From: Chromatiales bacterium
Lineage (GTDB): Bacteria; Pseudomonadota; Gammaproteobacteria; Steroidobacterales; GCA-2729495
Assembly: GCA_024234935.1 (NCBI GenBank)
Contig: JACKNI010000001.1
Coordinates: forward strand, 620,001 to 684,000
Length of the DNA: 64,000 bases
Direction: 5' to 3'
This document shows, piece after piece, positions 25,736 through 35,176 of this stretch. The first letter of the stretch is position 1. The number at the start of each line of letters is the position of its first letter. The translations under genes and the position numbers were made by a program. Under the pieces are notes generated by a model. The model was given only the letters and a program-made list of their open reading frames with translations, did not search any database and was not told where the DNA came from.

Positions 25736-27841
25736 TCATCGGATGGTGAGGCCCGTGGCGGCAGCAACAAAGGCCCACTGCGCGGCATATTCATCCACCA
25801 GCTTCGATACCGAGGCCCCGGCTCCGTGGCCCGCACGAGTTTCGATACGAATCAGTACGGGCTGCCTGCAGCCCTTCACACCTGACTGCGCCGCCTGCAG
25901 AGCCGCCGCATATTTGTAGCTGTGCCAGGCGACCACGCGATCGTCATTGGCATCAGCCTGTATGAGCACCGGCGGGTAACAGTAGCCCTCCCGGATATTG
26001 TGGTAAGGCGACCAGGCGCGCAGCGCCGCAAACTCGGCCGGATCATCGCTGAGACCGAAGTCGCTCGCCCACTTGCGCGCGTTCAGGCTGGCTGTCTGAT
26101 AACGCAGCATGTCGAGTACACCAACGGCCGGCACGGCTGCCGCAAACAGTTCCGGCCGCTGGTTGAGTACCGCGCCGACCAGCGACCCGCCATTGCTGCC
26201 ACCCCATATCGCCAGATGGGCGGGCGATGTCACGTTGTTGGCGATCAGCCACTCGGCCGCTGCGATGAAATCATCGAAGACATTCTGCTTGTTGAGCCTG
26301 GTGCCAGCCAGGTGCCAGGCCTCGCCATACTCGCCACCGCCGCGCAGATTGGCCTGCGCATAAATGCCGCCGGCCTCGATCCAGGCCATGCGTGCCGCAG
26401 AAAAGGCCGGCATCAGCGAGACATTGAAACCGCCGTAGCCATAGAGCACGGTCGGCTGCTGTCCATCCAGCGCCAGATCCTTGCGATATACGATCGACAT
26501 GGGCACGCGGGTGCCGTCGTGGCTGGTGTAGAACACCTGCCGCGTTGTGAAACGATCCGGATCGATGTCCTGCCGGCCGGCACGCAGGGCGGCGACTTCA
26601 CCCGTTGCGGTATTCAGCCGCCAGATCTCCCGCGGTGTCGTGAAGTCGGTGTAGGACCAGAAAGTCTCCGGATCGTCCGGCGTACCGGGAAAACCCGCGA
26701 CACTGCCCTGCCCCGGCAAATTCACATCGGCGCCCGGCTCGCCGTTCAGCTTGTACAGTCGAAGCCCGGCATGCGCATCCTGCACGTACTCGATCACGAG
26801 ACGTTTGCCGATCAGCGCCGCCGAAGCGATCGCCGCCGATGCTTGAGGTACGACTTCACGCCAGTTGCCCGCCTCCGGCGCGCCCAGGTTCACGGCAATG
26901 ATCCGGCCCAGCGGTGCTGATTGAGTACTCAGGAAATAGAAGTCCTCACCGTCGGCACCGAGAAAGTCATAGCGGCCATCCCAGCGATCGAGCAGCCGGA
27001 TTACCGCGCCACTGCCGCGTGGGTCATCGAGGCGCTGATAGTAGACACCGTTCGTGACATAGCCGTCTTCAACGCTGATGACCAGGAAACGCCCGTCGGC
27101 GGTGACCTGGGGATAGGGGTCGCGTGTGGGATGGTCGTTGATCTCGCAGACCTGCCGGTCGGCTGTCTGCACGGTGCCGAGACGATGGTAGTAAACGGCG
27201 ACCTGCCGGCTGTCATCGTAATGCAGTTCGCCATCATCCCCCGCGTGCCCGGGGTAGCGGCTGTAGTAAAAGCCGGATCCGTCCCTTGACCAGCTGACCG
27301 GCGTGAATTTGGTGCCGGCCAGCACATCGCCGGTATCACGCCCGGTCGCGGTATCACGCACACGCCAGGTCTTCCAGTCGCTGCCGCCGTCCGACAGGCT
27401 GTAAGCCACCCGGCTGCCGTCCGGACTCAGCTTGAAATCACCGAGAGACACCGTGCCATCAGCATTGAAGCTGGCCGGATCAATCAGGACTGCGCCAGCA
27501 TCCGCGGGATCACGCGAGACGCGCAGCACATCCTGTTCGGCCTGACCCGGATTCCAGGTCCACGCATACACGCCACCTTCACGATCCGGCAGACCCATGC
27601 GCTCGTGATCGAGCAGCGCACGCAGGCGCGCCGCAAAGTGCGTGCGGGCGGGAAGTGCTGAGATATACCGCTCGGCAAGCTGATTCTGCGCAAGGATCCA
27701 TGCCTGCACTTCAGCAGAGCCGGGGTTCTCCATCCAGCGCCAGGGATCGGCAACCGCAACGCCATGGTAGACATCAATCTGTTCGACACGGCGTGCGTTC
27801 GGGTATGACAAGTCCGGCTGCTCCGCTGGCAACAACTGCAT
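25736..27841 (-). CDS. Prolyl oligopeptidase (S9A family)
   Basis: A 701-residue serine peptidase that cleaves short peptides after proline. The N-terminal cap (YPNARRVEQIDVYHGV, VADPWRWMEN) leads into a seven-bladed propeller and then the hydrolase domain: YGYGGFNVSLMP, catalytic Ser in GGSNGG near 549, Asp in DANDDRVV near 632 and His in RAGHGAG near 668. The start is uncertain. The ATG at 27841 gives a cytoplasmic form matching the family; a TTG at 27940 overlaps the serS stop as TTGA and adds 33 residues with a short hydrophobic stretch, leaving a secreted form possible. It lies downstream of serS on the same strand. Confidence 0.93.
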   Translation of the reverse strand: MQLLPAEQPDLSYPNARRVEQIDVYHGVAVADPWRWMENPGSAEVQAWILAQNQLAERYISALPARTHFAARLRALLDHERMGLPDREGGVYAWTWNPGQAEQDVLRVSRDPADAGAVLIDPASFNADGTVSLGDFKLSPDGSRVAYSLSDGGSDWKTWRVRDTATGRDTGDVLAGTKFTPVSWSRDGSGFYYSRYPGHAGDDGELHYDDSRQVAVYYHRLGTVQTADRQVCEINDHPTRDPYPQVTADGRFLVISVEDGYVTNGVYYQRLDDPRGSGAVIRLLDRWDGRYDFLGADGEDFYFLSTQSAPLGRIIAVNLGAPEAGNWREVVPQASAAIASAALIGKRLVIEYVQDAHAGLRLYKLNGEPGADVNLPGQGSVAGFPGTPDDPETFWSYTDFTTPREIWRLNTATGEVAALRAGRQDIDPDRFTTRQVFYTSHDGTRVPMSIVYRKDLALDGQQPTVLYGYGGFNVSLMPAFSAARMAWIEAGGIYAQANLRGGGEYGEAWHLAGTRLNKQNVFDDFIAAAEWLIANNVTSPAHLAIWGGSNGGSLVGAVLNQRPELFAAAVPAVGVLDMLRYQTASLNARKWASDFGLSDDPAEFAALRAWSPYHNIREGYCYPPVLIQADANDDRVVAWHSYKYAAALQAAQSGVKGCRQPVLIRIETRAGHGAGASVSKLVDEYAAQWAFVAAATGLTIR

Positions 27842-27936
27842 GGCACTCAGTGCGACGATACCAAGCCAGCCGAGGAAGCCGCCGAAGTCTGCGGCGAGGT
27901 CCGCACCGGAGCGGGCGCCCCGCCCTCCGGTCCGGT

Positions 27937-29223
27937 TCAACGCCGGGCGGCCGGCAGCCGCTCCACACCGCCCATGTACGGTTTGAGTGCGGCGGGAACC
28001 GTGATACTGCCATCGGCGTTCTGGCAGTTCTCCATCACCGCAACCAGCGCGCGACCGGCCGCCACGCCGGATCCATTCAGCGTATGCACCAGTTCCGTCT
28101 TGCCGGTATCCGGATTGCGCCACCGTGCGCCCATGCGCCGCGCCTGGAAGTCGCCGCAGTTACTGCAGGAGGAAATCTCGCGGTACTTGTTCTGCCCCGG
28201 CAGCCAGACCTCCAGGTCATAGGTCTGCATGGAACCAAAACCGATATCGCCGGCACAGAGCGCCACCACCCGGTAGGGCAACTCGAGCTTCTGCAGGATC
28301 GCTTCGGCATGTGCGGTCAGCGTTTCGAGCGCTGCAGCCGATTCCGCCGGCGGCACGATATGCACCAGCTCGACCTTTTCGAACTGGTGCTGGCGAATCA
28401 TGCCGCGCGTGTCCTTGCCATATGAACCCGCCTCGGAACGGAAACACGGTGTATGCGCAACATAGCGCAGTGGCAATTCACGGGCATCAACGATCCGGTC
28501 GCGCATCAGGTTGGTGACCGGAACTTCCGCCGTCGGAATCAGGAATAGTTCAGTCTCGCCACTAACGGCAAACAGGTCAGCCGCAAATTTCGGCAGCTGC
28601 CCCGTACCCTGCAGCGAGCTGCGGTTGACCAGATACGGCACATAAACTTCCGTGTAACCGTGTTCCAGCGTGTGCGTATCGAGCATGAACTGGATCAGTG
28701 CCCTGTGCAGGCGCGCCAGTGAACCGCGCATCACGGCAAAGCGGGCACCGGAGATCCGGCCTGCGGCCTCGAAGTCGAGCAAGCCGCTGCCATTGCCCAG
28801 ATCAACATGGTCGCAAGGTTGAAAATCGAAGCCACGCGGAGTGCCCCAGCGACGTATTTCGATGTTGTCGCTCTCGTCACGCCCGTCGGGCACGCCAGGC
28901 TGCAGCAGATTGGGCAGACCGAGCTGCAGTTCAGTCAGTTGTTGCTGCAGGGTTTCCAGCGCCGCCTCGGCCGCTGCCAGCTCTTCGCCGAGCTGCTTCA
29001 CCGTGGCCATCAACGGGGCCGTATCGGCGCCCGAGGCCTTGAGTTTGCCGATTTCCTTCGAGCGGACGTTGCGCCCATTGCGCGACTGCTCGACGCGCAC
29101 CTGCAGCTCCTTGCGCCGCTCCTCGATGTCCTGAAAGGCAGCGACATCGAGGCTGAAGCCACGGCGGGCGAGATTGGCGCGGACCGCTTCAGGATCCGTA
29201 CGCAGCAGTCTGGGGTCGAGCAT
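27937..29223 (-). CDS. serS: Seryl-tRNA synthetase
   Basis: A 428-residue class II aminoacyl-tRNA synthetase that charges tRNA-Ser. The N-terminal long coiled-coil arm (about 25-105) contacts the tRNA variable arm. Motif 2 (FRSEAGSYGKDTRGMIRQHQ), the serine-site PTAEVPVTN and motif 3 (NGSGVAAGRALVAVMEN) are all intact, and length is normal. It ends the conserved ftsK-lolA-(vanZ)-rarA-serS series as in other gammaproteobacteria. A target, tRNA-Ser(UGA), lies 3 kb away. Confidence 0.98.
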   Translation of the reverse strand: MLDPRLLRTDPEAVRANLARRGFSLDVAAFQDIEERRKELQVRVEQSRNGRNVRSKEIGKLKASGADTAPLMATVKQLGEELAAAEAALETLQQQLTELQLGLPNLLQPGVPDGRDESDNIEIRRWGTPRGFDFQPCDHVDLGNGSGLLDFEAAGRISGARFAVMRGSLARLHRALIQFMLDTHTLEHGYTEVYVPYLVNRSSLQGTGQLPKFAADLFAVSGETELFLIPTAEVPVTNLMRDRIVDARELPLRYVAHTPCFRSEAGSYGKDTRGMIRQHQFEKVELVHIVPPAESAAALETLTAHAEAILQKLELPYRVVALCAGDIGFGSMQTYDLEVWLPGQNKYREISSCSNCGDFQARRMGARWRNPDTGKTELVHTLNGSGVAAGRALVAVMENCQNADGSITVPAALKPYMGGVERLPAARR

Positions 29224-29293
29224 GATGATGATCCGGTTTCTGCAGGCTGGAAGTCGCGCAGTTTACACTGCGCTCCGGCGCACGAGGCCGGCT

Positions 29294-30676
29294 TCAGGAC
29301 TTCGTTGACGGCTTTCGGGCGGCCAGGTTGCGCGCCCTGAAGGTCGCGAGCTTCTCCGCAATCCTGATCTCGAGCCCGCGGTCGACCGGCTCATAGTAGC
29401 TGCGCTGGCCGAGTCCCTCGGGGAAATAGCGGGCGCCGGCAGCAAAACCGTCGGGCTCGTCGTGAGCATAGCGATAGCCCTTGCCATGACCCAGTTCGCG
29501 CATCAATGCGGTCGGTGCATTGCGCAGTTCGAGCGGAACCTCAAGGCTTCCATGCGTGCGGACATCAGCCTGCGCCGCTTGCCAGGCCCGATACACCGCA
29601 TTGCTCTTTGCCGCGCAGGCGAGAAAAACGACAGCCTGTGCCAGCGCCAGCTCGCCTTCCGGCGTACCGAGCCGTTCGTAAGCCTGCCAGGCTTCGAGAG
29701 CCATGGTGAGGCCGCGCGGATCAGCATTGCCGATGTCCTCGCTGGCCATGCGCACGATACGGCGGGCCACGTACGCAGGATCACAGCCGCCATCAAGCAT
29801 GCGCGCCAGCCAGTACAGCGAGGCATCGGGGTCAGAGCCACGCACCGATTTGTGCAGCGCCGAGATCTGCTCGTAGAACACATCGCCCTGCCGGTCGAAG
29901 CGACGATAACTGCCAGCCAGGGCAGCTGCCAGGATTGCGGGCGTCAGTATCACCTCAGCGCCATCCTCCGCCTGCGCACGGGCCAGATCTGCAGCCAGCT
30001 CGAGCAGATTGAGTGCGCGCCGCGCATCGCCGTCAGCACCCTGTGCAATCTGCAGGAGTTCGGCGTCGCCGGCGACCAGGCCGGTTGCACCAAGCCCCCG
30101 CTCCCTGTCCGCCAGCGCCCGGTGAAGGATGCTCAGGAGATCCGCATCGGACAGCGGCCCAAGCACGCAAACCCGCGCCCGGGACAGAAGCGCGTTGTTG
30201 AGCGCAAAGGAAGGATTTTCGGTCGTGGCGCCGATAAAGATCAGCGTACCGTCTTCGACGTAGGGCAGAAATGCGTCCTGCTGCGCCTTGTTGAAGCGAT
30301 GGACTTCATCAAGGAACAGCACCGTGGGCTGGCTGCGGTCGGCCTGCGCAAGTGCCACCGCCTCACGCACATCCTTGACGCCCGCCATGACGGCAGAAAG
30401 CGCTACAAAGCGCGCGCCGCTGGCCGCTGCGATCAGTCTGGCAATCGTCGTCTTGCCGGTACCGGGCGGGCCCCACAGGATGACCGAATGCAAGGCCTTT
30501 GGCGCATCGCCGGCACTGCCCGCCAGCAGGTATGCAAGCGGCTTTCCCGCGGCGAGCAACTGCGCCTGCCCGGCCACTTCGGCGAGTGTCCGCGGACGCA
30601 TCCGGTCCGCCAGCGGCCGCCAGTTTGCTTCAGTACCGGGATCCGGATCGCTCAGCGCTTTTCGTTTGCCCGCCAT
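29294..30676 (-). CDS. rarA: Replication-associated recombination AAA+ ATPase RarA (MgsA)
   Basis: A 460-residue clamp-loader-like AAA+ ATPase that acts at stalled replication forks. Visible: RPLADRMRPRTLAEVAGQ, Walker A GPPGTGKTT, Walker B FLDEVHRFNKAQQ, sensor 1 IGATTENPSF, and the RarA C-terminal domain with ALHKSVRGSDPDASLYWLAR, RRIVRMASEDIG and HDEPDGFAAGARYFPEG. The ATG at 30676 is chosen; it starts within the last 25 bp of the VanZ gene. Upstream in-frame codons run through that gene and are not family sequence. It is followed by serS, as in E. coli. Confidence 0.97.
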   Translation of the reverse strand: MAGKRKALSDPDPGTEANWRPLADRMRPRTLAEVAGQAQLLAAGKPLAYLLAGSAGDAPKALHSVILWGPPGTGKTTIARLIAAASGARFVALSAVMAGVKDVREAVALAQADRSQPTVLFLDEVHRFNKAQQDAFLPYVEDGTLIFIGATTENPSFALNNALLSRARVCVLGPLSDADLLSILHRALADRERGLGATGLVAGDAELLQIAQGADGDARRALNLLELAADLARAQAEDGAEVILTPAILAAALAGSYRRFDRQGDVFYEQISALHKSVRGSDPDASLYWLARMLDGGCDPAYVARRIVRMASEDIGNADPRGLTMALEAWQAYERLGTPEGELALAQAVVFLACAAKSNAVYRAWQAAQADVRTHGSLEVPLELRNAPTALMRELGHGKGYRYAHDEPDGFAAGARYFPEGLGQRSYYEPVDRGLEIRIAEKLATFRARNLAARKPSTKS

Positions 30677-31062
30677 GCTTGAAGGCCTGACTCCAGCCAT
30701 ACGCACCAGCGCCGCAGACCGGCGATGGCAAGAATCCAGCCTAGCAGAATGCCGGCGACGTCGGCGCCCACATCCAGCAGTTCGGGGTGGCGGGACTCCG
30801 TAAGGCTCTGCAACAACTCGATCAGCACACCATAGGCCACCAGACAGATCGCCAGCGTCGGCAGACGGCGCATCTCGATAACGCCGGAGAACCAGACCAT
30901 CAGCGTCGTGAAGGCCAGCGCATGTGTCATCTTGTCGTTGTAGGCAAGCGGCAACGGGGGCGGGTTGGGCATCAGGGCCAGAATAAGGATAACGGTGAGC
31001 AACAGGCCACCGAGAATTGTCCAGACGTGCGCATAGCGCAGGGGCAGCAGTACGGAAGTCAC
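30652..31062 (-). CDS. VanZ-like membrane protein
   Basis: A 136-residue protein with four hydrophobic helices and VanZ-family features: DKMTHALAFTTLMVWF in the second segment, GVLIELLQSLTESRHPELLDVGADVAGILLG, the latter being the conserved E-Q...D...N/D-G pattern. The role of stand-alone VanZ-like proteins is largely undefined. It is inserted between lolA and rarA, overlapping lolA's end by 4 bp and rarA's start by 25 bp, so the genes are translationally coupled. E. coli lacks a gene at this position. Confidence 0.87.
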   Translation of the reverse strand: MTSVLLPLRYAHVWTILGGLLLTVILILALMPNPPPLPLAYNDKMTHALAFTTLMVWFSGVIEMRRLPTLAICLVAYGVLIELLQSLTESRHPELLDVGADVAGILLGWILAIAGLRRWCVWLESGLQAWRANEKR

Positions 31063-31703
31063 AGCGCGCTGTCGTCGATGACATCCGCACCGGGCGGAAT
31101 GTCGAAAATGAAGCTCTTTTCGTCCAGTCGCGGATTGATGTCGATGCGGGAAAATTCCAGCTGCGTTTGCTGACCGAGCCTGTCGTCGAGTTCCAGGTTC
31201 ACGAGCCTGGGCCCCTCAAAACCGAGCCGCAGAGCAGAAAAATCCCCATCGGCAACTTTCGGCACCAGTGAGATCCACTGCAATCCGTCGGCCCGCCATG
31301 ACTTGCTGACATCGAAACGCTCCAGCACATTCTGTTTCCCGGTCAGCAGCGCCGCCGGCGTATCGCCAATCCCGGTTTGCAGCTGCCGGATGACGACCTG
31401 CTCCAGATCAGCTTCATAAAGCCAGAGCCTGGTACCGTCAGCAACGATCACGCGCGCATAAGGTTGCTGATAATCCCAGCGGAACCGTCCGGGGCGCTGC
31501 ATGAGGACCCGACCGCTGGAATCCTCAACGATCTGCTGGCGAGAATCGACGACCCGCTGCCGGAAATCGGCACGCAGGGTTGTGACTCCGGTCAGAAAAT
31601 CACGCAGGCGCTGCAGGCCGGGGTCATCCGCGCTCACCGCCGCCGCAGCACTGCCCGGCGCACAGGCAAGCGCACAACACAGCAGAAAAATGGCCCGGAT
31701 CAT
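31059..31703 (-). CDS. lolA: Outer-membrane lipoprotein carrier LolA
   Basis: A 214-residue periplasmic chaperone that carries lipoproteins from the LolCDE transporter to LolB. Signal peptide ends near SAAAAV. Family text: LRDFLTGVTTLRADFRQ, MQRPGRFRWDYQQPY, IVADGTRLWLYEADLEQV and the C-terminal PPGADVIDD. Length is typical. It lies just after ftsK (15 bp) and overlaps the VanZ gene start by 4 bp. Likely clients within this window are the Lpp-like protein at 52.5 kb and the lipoprotein at 24.4 kb. Confidence 0.96.
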   Translation of the reverse strand: MIRAIFLLCCALACAPGSAAAAVSADDPGLQRLRDFLTGVTTLRADFRQRVVDSRQQIVEDSSGRVLMQRPGRFRWDYQQPYARVIVADGTRLWLYEADLEQVVIRQLQTGIGDTPAALLTGKQNVLERFDVSKSWRADGLQWISLVPKVADGDFSALRLGFEGPRLVNLELDDRLGQQTQLEFSRIDINPRLDEKSFIFDIPPGADVIDDSAL

Positions 31704-31718
31704 GCGCCAGAAAATCCG

Positions 31719-34049
31719 TCAGTCGTCATCAGCCGGTGGCGGCGCCAGCACTTCCCGAAACCCGTTCGACTGCAGGGGACCGACGAGGCCCGCTGCCTCC
31801 ATGCTCTCGACGAGCCGTGCTGCCCGGTTGTAGCCGATCTTGAGACGTCGTTGTATGCCGGAGACCGATGCGCGCCTGGTCTCGGCAACGATCCGCACCG
31901 CCTGGTCATACAGCGCATCCGCTTCGCCGTCGGCTTCCATGCTGGTGGTCGCCTCCCCGGAGATGCCCGGGATCGCCATCGCCGGACCCTCGGTGATTTC
32001 ATCGACATATACCGGAGCCCCGGCGCCCTTGAGCGCAGAAACCACCCGGTGCACCTCCTGGTCGGAGACGAAGGCACCGTGTACCCGCAACGGCATACCG
32101 GTGCCGGGCGGGAGAAAGAGCATGTCACCGTGACCCAGCAGGCACTCCGCACCACTCTGGTCGAGAATCGTGCGCGAATCGACCTTTGCCGAAACCTGGA
32201 AGGCAATACGCGTGGGAATATTTGCCTTGATGAGCCCGGTGATCACATCTACCGACGGCCGCTGCGTAGCGATGATCATGTGCATACCGGAAGCGCGCGC
32301 CTTTTGCGCCAGCCGCGTGATCAACTCCTCAACCTTCTTGCCGACAACCATCATCATGTCGGCCAATTCGTCGATGACCACGACGATCTGCGGCAGCGTG
32401 GTCAGAACCGGCACAGACCCATCGAGCATTGGCTTTGGTGCAAATTCGGTACCGACCAGCGGATCGGGGATCGGCTCGCCCTTGTCTGCCGCCTGCGTCA
32501 CCTTGCGGTTGAAACCCGACAGGTTGCGCACGCCGAGCGCCGCCATCAGCCGGTAGCGGCGTTCCATCTCTGCCACGCACCAGCGCAGGGCATTGGCCGC
32601 CTCTTTCATGTCAGTCACGACCGGCGCGAGCAGATGCGGGATACCCTCGTAGACGGAGAGTTCAAGCATCTTCGGATCGATCATGATCATGCGCACGTCC
32701 TGCGGACGCGCCTTGTAGAGCAGACTGAGCACCATCGCATTGATGCCCACCGACTTGCCCGAACCGGTGGTACCGGCAATCATCAGGTGCGGCATACGCT
32801 GCAGATCAGCGACCACCGACTTGCCGCCGATATCCTTGCCGAGCGCGAGCGTCAGGGGTGATGCCATTTCTTCATAGGCCTGCGAACGCAGGATTTCGCC
32901 GAGCGTGACGATCTCGCGGGTTTCGTTTGGTATTTCCAGACCGACCGTGGACTTGCCGGGAATGACTTCCACAACCCGCACGCTGATCGCCGACAGCGAG
33001 CGCGCCAGATCCTTGGAGAGGTTGCTGATCTGGCTGACTTTCACGCCGGGTGCCGGAGCCAGCTCAAAGCGCGTCACGATCGGACCGGGCTGCACCGCAA
33101 CGACTTCAACTTCGACGCCGAAGTCCTTCAGCTTGAGTTCCACAAGCCGTGACATCGCTTCCAGAGATTCCTTCGAGTAGCCGGGCGGCTGCTCGTGAGG
33201 CGCATCGAGCAGCGACAGTGGCGGAAGCTCCCCCGGCGCAGCAGCAGCATCGAACAGCGGGACCTGTCGTTCTTTCTGGGCGCGCACACTGGGCACTGCA
33301 GATACGAGCACGGGCTCGATACGCGGCGGTACCTTCTTCTCGACCTTCCGGCGCTCTTTACGCACCGTCTCCTGCCGTTCCTCCTGAGCGCGCTGTCCCT
33401 CACTCCGGCTGCGGAATTCCGTGATCAGCTGGCGGCTCCGGTCTATGCCGTCGAGTACGATCTTGCCCACCCGGTCCATGACCGCAAACCACGACAGGCC
33501 GGTAAACAACGATATCGCAGCCAGCCAGACCGACAGCAAGAGCAGCGTTGCACCCAGCAGGCCAAGACCTGCCTCAAGCGAGCGGCCGAGCAACTCACCG
33601 AATCCCCCACCGGCGGTCGCGGGCAGGCCGGGCGCGGAAAAATGCAGTGCGGCGAGCGCACAGCTGCTGGCCAGTGTCAGTACAAAACCGGCAGCGCGGG
33701 TCAGCAGCAAGGTGCGATCAATGGGCTCCGGGCTGGTGCGTGCATTGAAAACAATCCACCCGGCAAGCATCACCATGGCGGGAAACAGCAAGGCCGGCGC
33801 ACCGAACAGGCTGTAGGCGACATCCGCGAACCATGCGCCTGCCGCACCAATCTGGTTGCGCAGCGGTCCGTTATTGACGGCATGACTGAAGCCGGGGTCG
33901 TCCTTGCTGTAACTGAGCAACGCCACCAGCATGATGAGCGCAACGGCACCGAGCACCCACAACGCCGCCTCGCGCATGATGCGCGTCAACGGCGCAGCCA
34001 CGCCGCGGTTCTCGAGTCCGATTGCTCTGGACGCGCCCGATCCCACCAA
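31719..34049 (-). CDS. ftsK: DNA translocase FtsK
   Basis: A 776-residue septal DNA pump. Four TM helices lie in the first 190 residues, then a short charged linker (about 210-260), much shorter than in E. coli FtsK (1329 residues). The alpha/beta RecA-like motor follows, with Walker A GTTGSGKSVGINAM and Walker B VVIDELADMMM, and the gamma winged helix ends the protein (SGIQRRLKIGYNRAARLVESM), which reads KOPS polarity and activates XerCD. The ATG at 34049 is used; an ATG at 33977 is possible. It is divergent from trxB; a terminator-like hairpin lies in the leader at 34084-34110. Confidence 0.97.
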   Translation of the reverse strand: MVGSGASRAIGLENRGVAAPLTRIMREAALWVLGAVALIMLVALLSYSKDDPGFSHAVNNGPLRNQIGAAGAWFADVAYSLFGAPALLFPAMVMLAGWIVFNARTSPEPIDRTLLLTRAAGFVLTLASSCALAALHFSAPGLPATAGGGFGELLGRSLEAGLGLLGATLLLLSVWLAAISLFTGLSWFAVMDRVGKIVLDGIDRSRQLITEFRSRSEGQRAQEERQETVRKERRKVEKKVPPRIEPVLVSAVPSVRAQKERQVPLFDAAAAPGELPPLSLLDAPHEQPPGYSKESLEAMSRLVELKLKDFGVEVEVVAVQPGPIVTRFELAPAPGVKVSQISNLSKDLARSLSAISVRVVEVIPGKSTVGLEIPNETREIVTLGEILRSQAYEEMASPLTLALGKDIGGKSVVADLQRMPHLMIAGTTGSGKSVGINAMVLSLLYKARPQDVRMIMIDPKMLELSVYEGIPHLLAPVVTDMKEAANALRWCVAEMERRYRLMAALGVRNLSGFNRKVTQAADKGEPIPDPLVGTEFAPKPMLDGSVPVLTTLPQIVVVIDELADMMMVVGKKVEELITRLAQKARASGMHMIIATQRPSVDVITGLIKANIPTRIAFQVSAKVDSRTILDQSGAECLLGHGDMLFLPPGTGMPLRVHGAFVSDQEVHRVVSALKGAGAPVYVDEITEGPAMAIPGISGEATTSMEADGEADALYDQAVRIVAETRRASVSGIQRRLKIGYNRAARLVESMEAAGLVGPLQSNGFREVLAPPPADDD

Positions 34050-34083
34050 TTTACCCAGCTTCAGTGATACGACAGCAACAAAA

Positions 34084-34110
34084 CTAACTGCCTGCCCGTC
34101 AAGCAGTTAG
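34084..34110 (-). promoter_or_regulatory. Terminator-like inverted repeat in the ftsK leader
   Basis: Perfect 8-bp arms CTAACTGC and GCAGTTAG separated by 11 nt. Read on the minus strand, the hairpin is followed directly by TTTTGTT, like an intrinsic terminator, and lies 35 bp before the ftsK start codon. It could be an attenuator for ftsK or an operator for a divergent regulator. Its stability was not calculated. Confidence 0.45.
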
Positions 34111-34206
34111 CGCAACCGATCATAGCAGCACAGGGCTTTGGCGCAAGCCGCAACAGGAGCCGCGGCGGCTTTGCCGCAACAGCACGGCATCGCCTAAACT
34201 GCCGCC

Positions 34207-35169
34207 ATGACAAACCCGAAACACGCCCGACTGGTTATCCTCGGTTCCGGACCAGCCGGCTATACGGCTGCCGTTTATGCGGCACGCGCGAACCTCAAGC
34301 CGCTGCTCATCACGGGTCTTGAGCAGGGTGGCCAGCTCATGACGACGACCGAGGTCGACAACTGGCCGGGCGGTCGAGAAGGTCTCCAGGGACCCGAACT
34401 CATGGAACAGCTGCGCGCGCATGCGGTGCGGCTCGACGTGGAAATGGCCAGCGACCAGATCGTGACTGCCGATCTCGGCCAGCGACCCTTCATCCTGCAC
34501 GGCGGCTCACAGACATACAGCTGTGACGCACTCGTCATCGCCACCGGCGCCTCGGCACGCTACCTCGGCTTGCCATCCGAACAACAGTTTCGCGGCAAAG
34601 GCGTATCAGCCTGTGCAACCTGTGATGGATTCTTTTACCGCAAGCAGCGCGTAGCAGTCATCGGCGGGGGCAATACCGCCGCCGAAGAAGCCCTCTACCT
34701 GTCGAACCTGGCTGCGCACGTCACGCTGGTCCATCGGCGCGATCAGCTGCGGGCGGAAAAAATGCTGCAGGACAAACTCATGGCCAGGACCGGTGCCGGT
34801 GGCAACATCTCCATCATCTGGGAACACGAGGTGGAGGCTGTCGTTGGCAACGACAGCGGCGTGACGGGCCTGCGCCTTCGGCCGGTGGACCCCAAGCTGC
34901 CAGAACGCGACATCGACGTTACCGGCGTGTTTATCGCCATCGGGCATGTGCCGAATACCGCGCTCTTCGACGGACAGCTCGAACTGGATCACGGCTATAT
35001 CGTGGTCCAGGGCGGCCGCAGCGGCGGCGTGACAGCAACCAGTGTCCCCGGCGTATTTGCAGCGGGCGATGTTGCCGACAGCATTTATCGACAGGCGATT
35101 ACCTCGGCCGGCTCGGGCTGCATGGCGGCCCTGGATGCCGAGAAATTTCTCGACAGCATGACGTCGTAA
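34207..35169 (+). CDS. trxB: Thioredoxin-disulfide reductase
   Basis: A 320-residue FAD- and NADPH-dependent enzyme that reduces thioredoxin in the cytoplasm. FAD site GSGPAGYTAAVYAA near the N-terminus, redox-active CATC (C136, C139) in ACATCDGFF, NADPH site GGGNTAAEEALYL and the C-terminal AAGDVADSIYRQAITSAGSG. Length is typical for the low-molecular-weight bacterial type. It is divergent from ftsK and is followed after 7 bp by the FemAB-like gene, so it probably heads the trxB-FemAB-like-aat-infA unit. Confidence 0.98.
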   Translation: MTNPKHARLVILGSGPAGYTAAVYAARANLKPLLITGLEQGGQLMTTTEVDNWPGGREGLQGPELMEQLRAHAVRLDVEMASDQIVTADLGQRPFILHGGSQTYSCDALVIATGASARYLGLPSEQQFRGKGVSACATCDGFFYRKQRVAVIGGGNTAAEEALYLSNLAAHVTLVHRRDQLRAEKMLQDKLMARTGAGGNISIIWEHEVEAVVGNDSGVTGLRLRPVDPKLPERDIDVTGVFIAIGHVPNTALFDGQLELDHGYIVVQGGRSGGVTATSVPGVFAAGDVADSIYRQAITSAGSGCMAALDAEKFLDSMTS

Positions 35170-35176
35170 ACGACAG

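Noticed and set aside
31377..32861. A 494-codon plus-strand frame over lolA and ftsK.
   Set aside because: It spans two genes on the other strand with normal motifs and cannot be a gene of its own.
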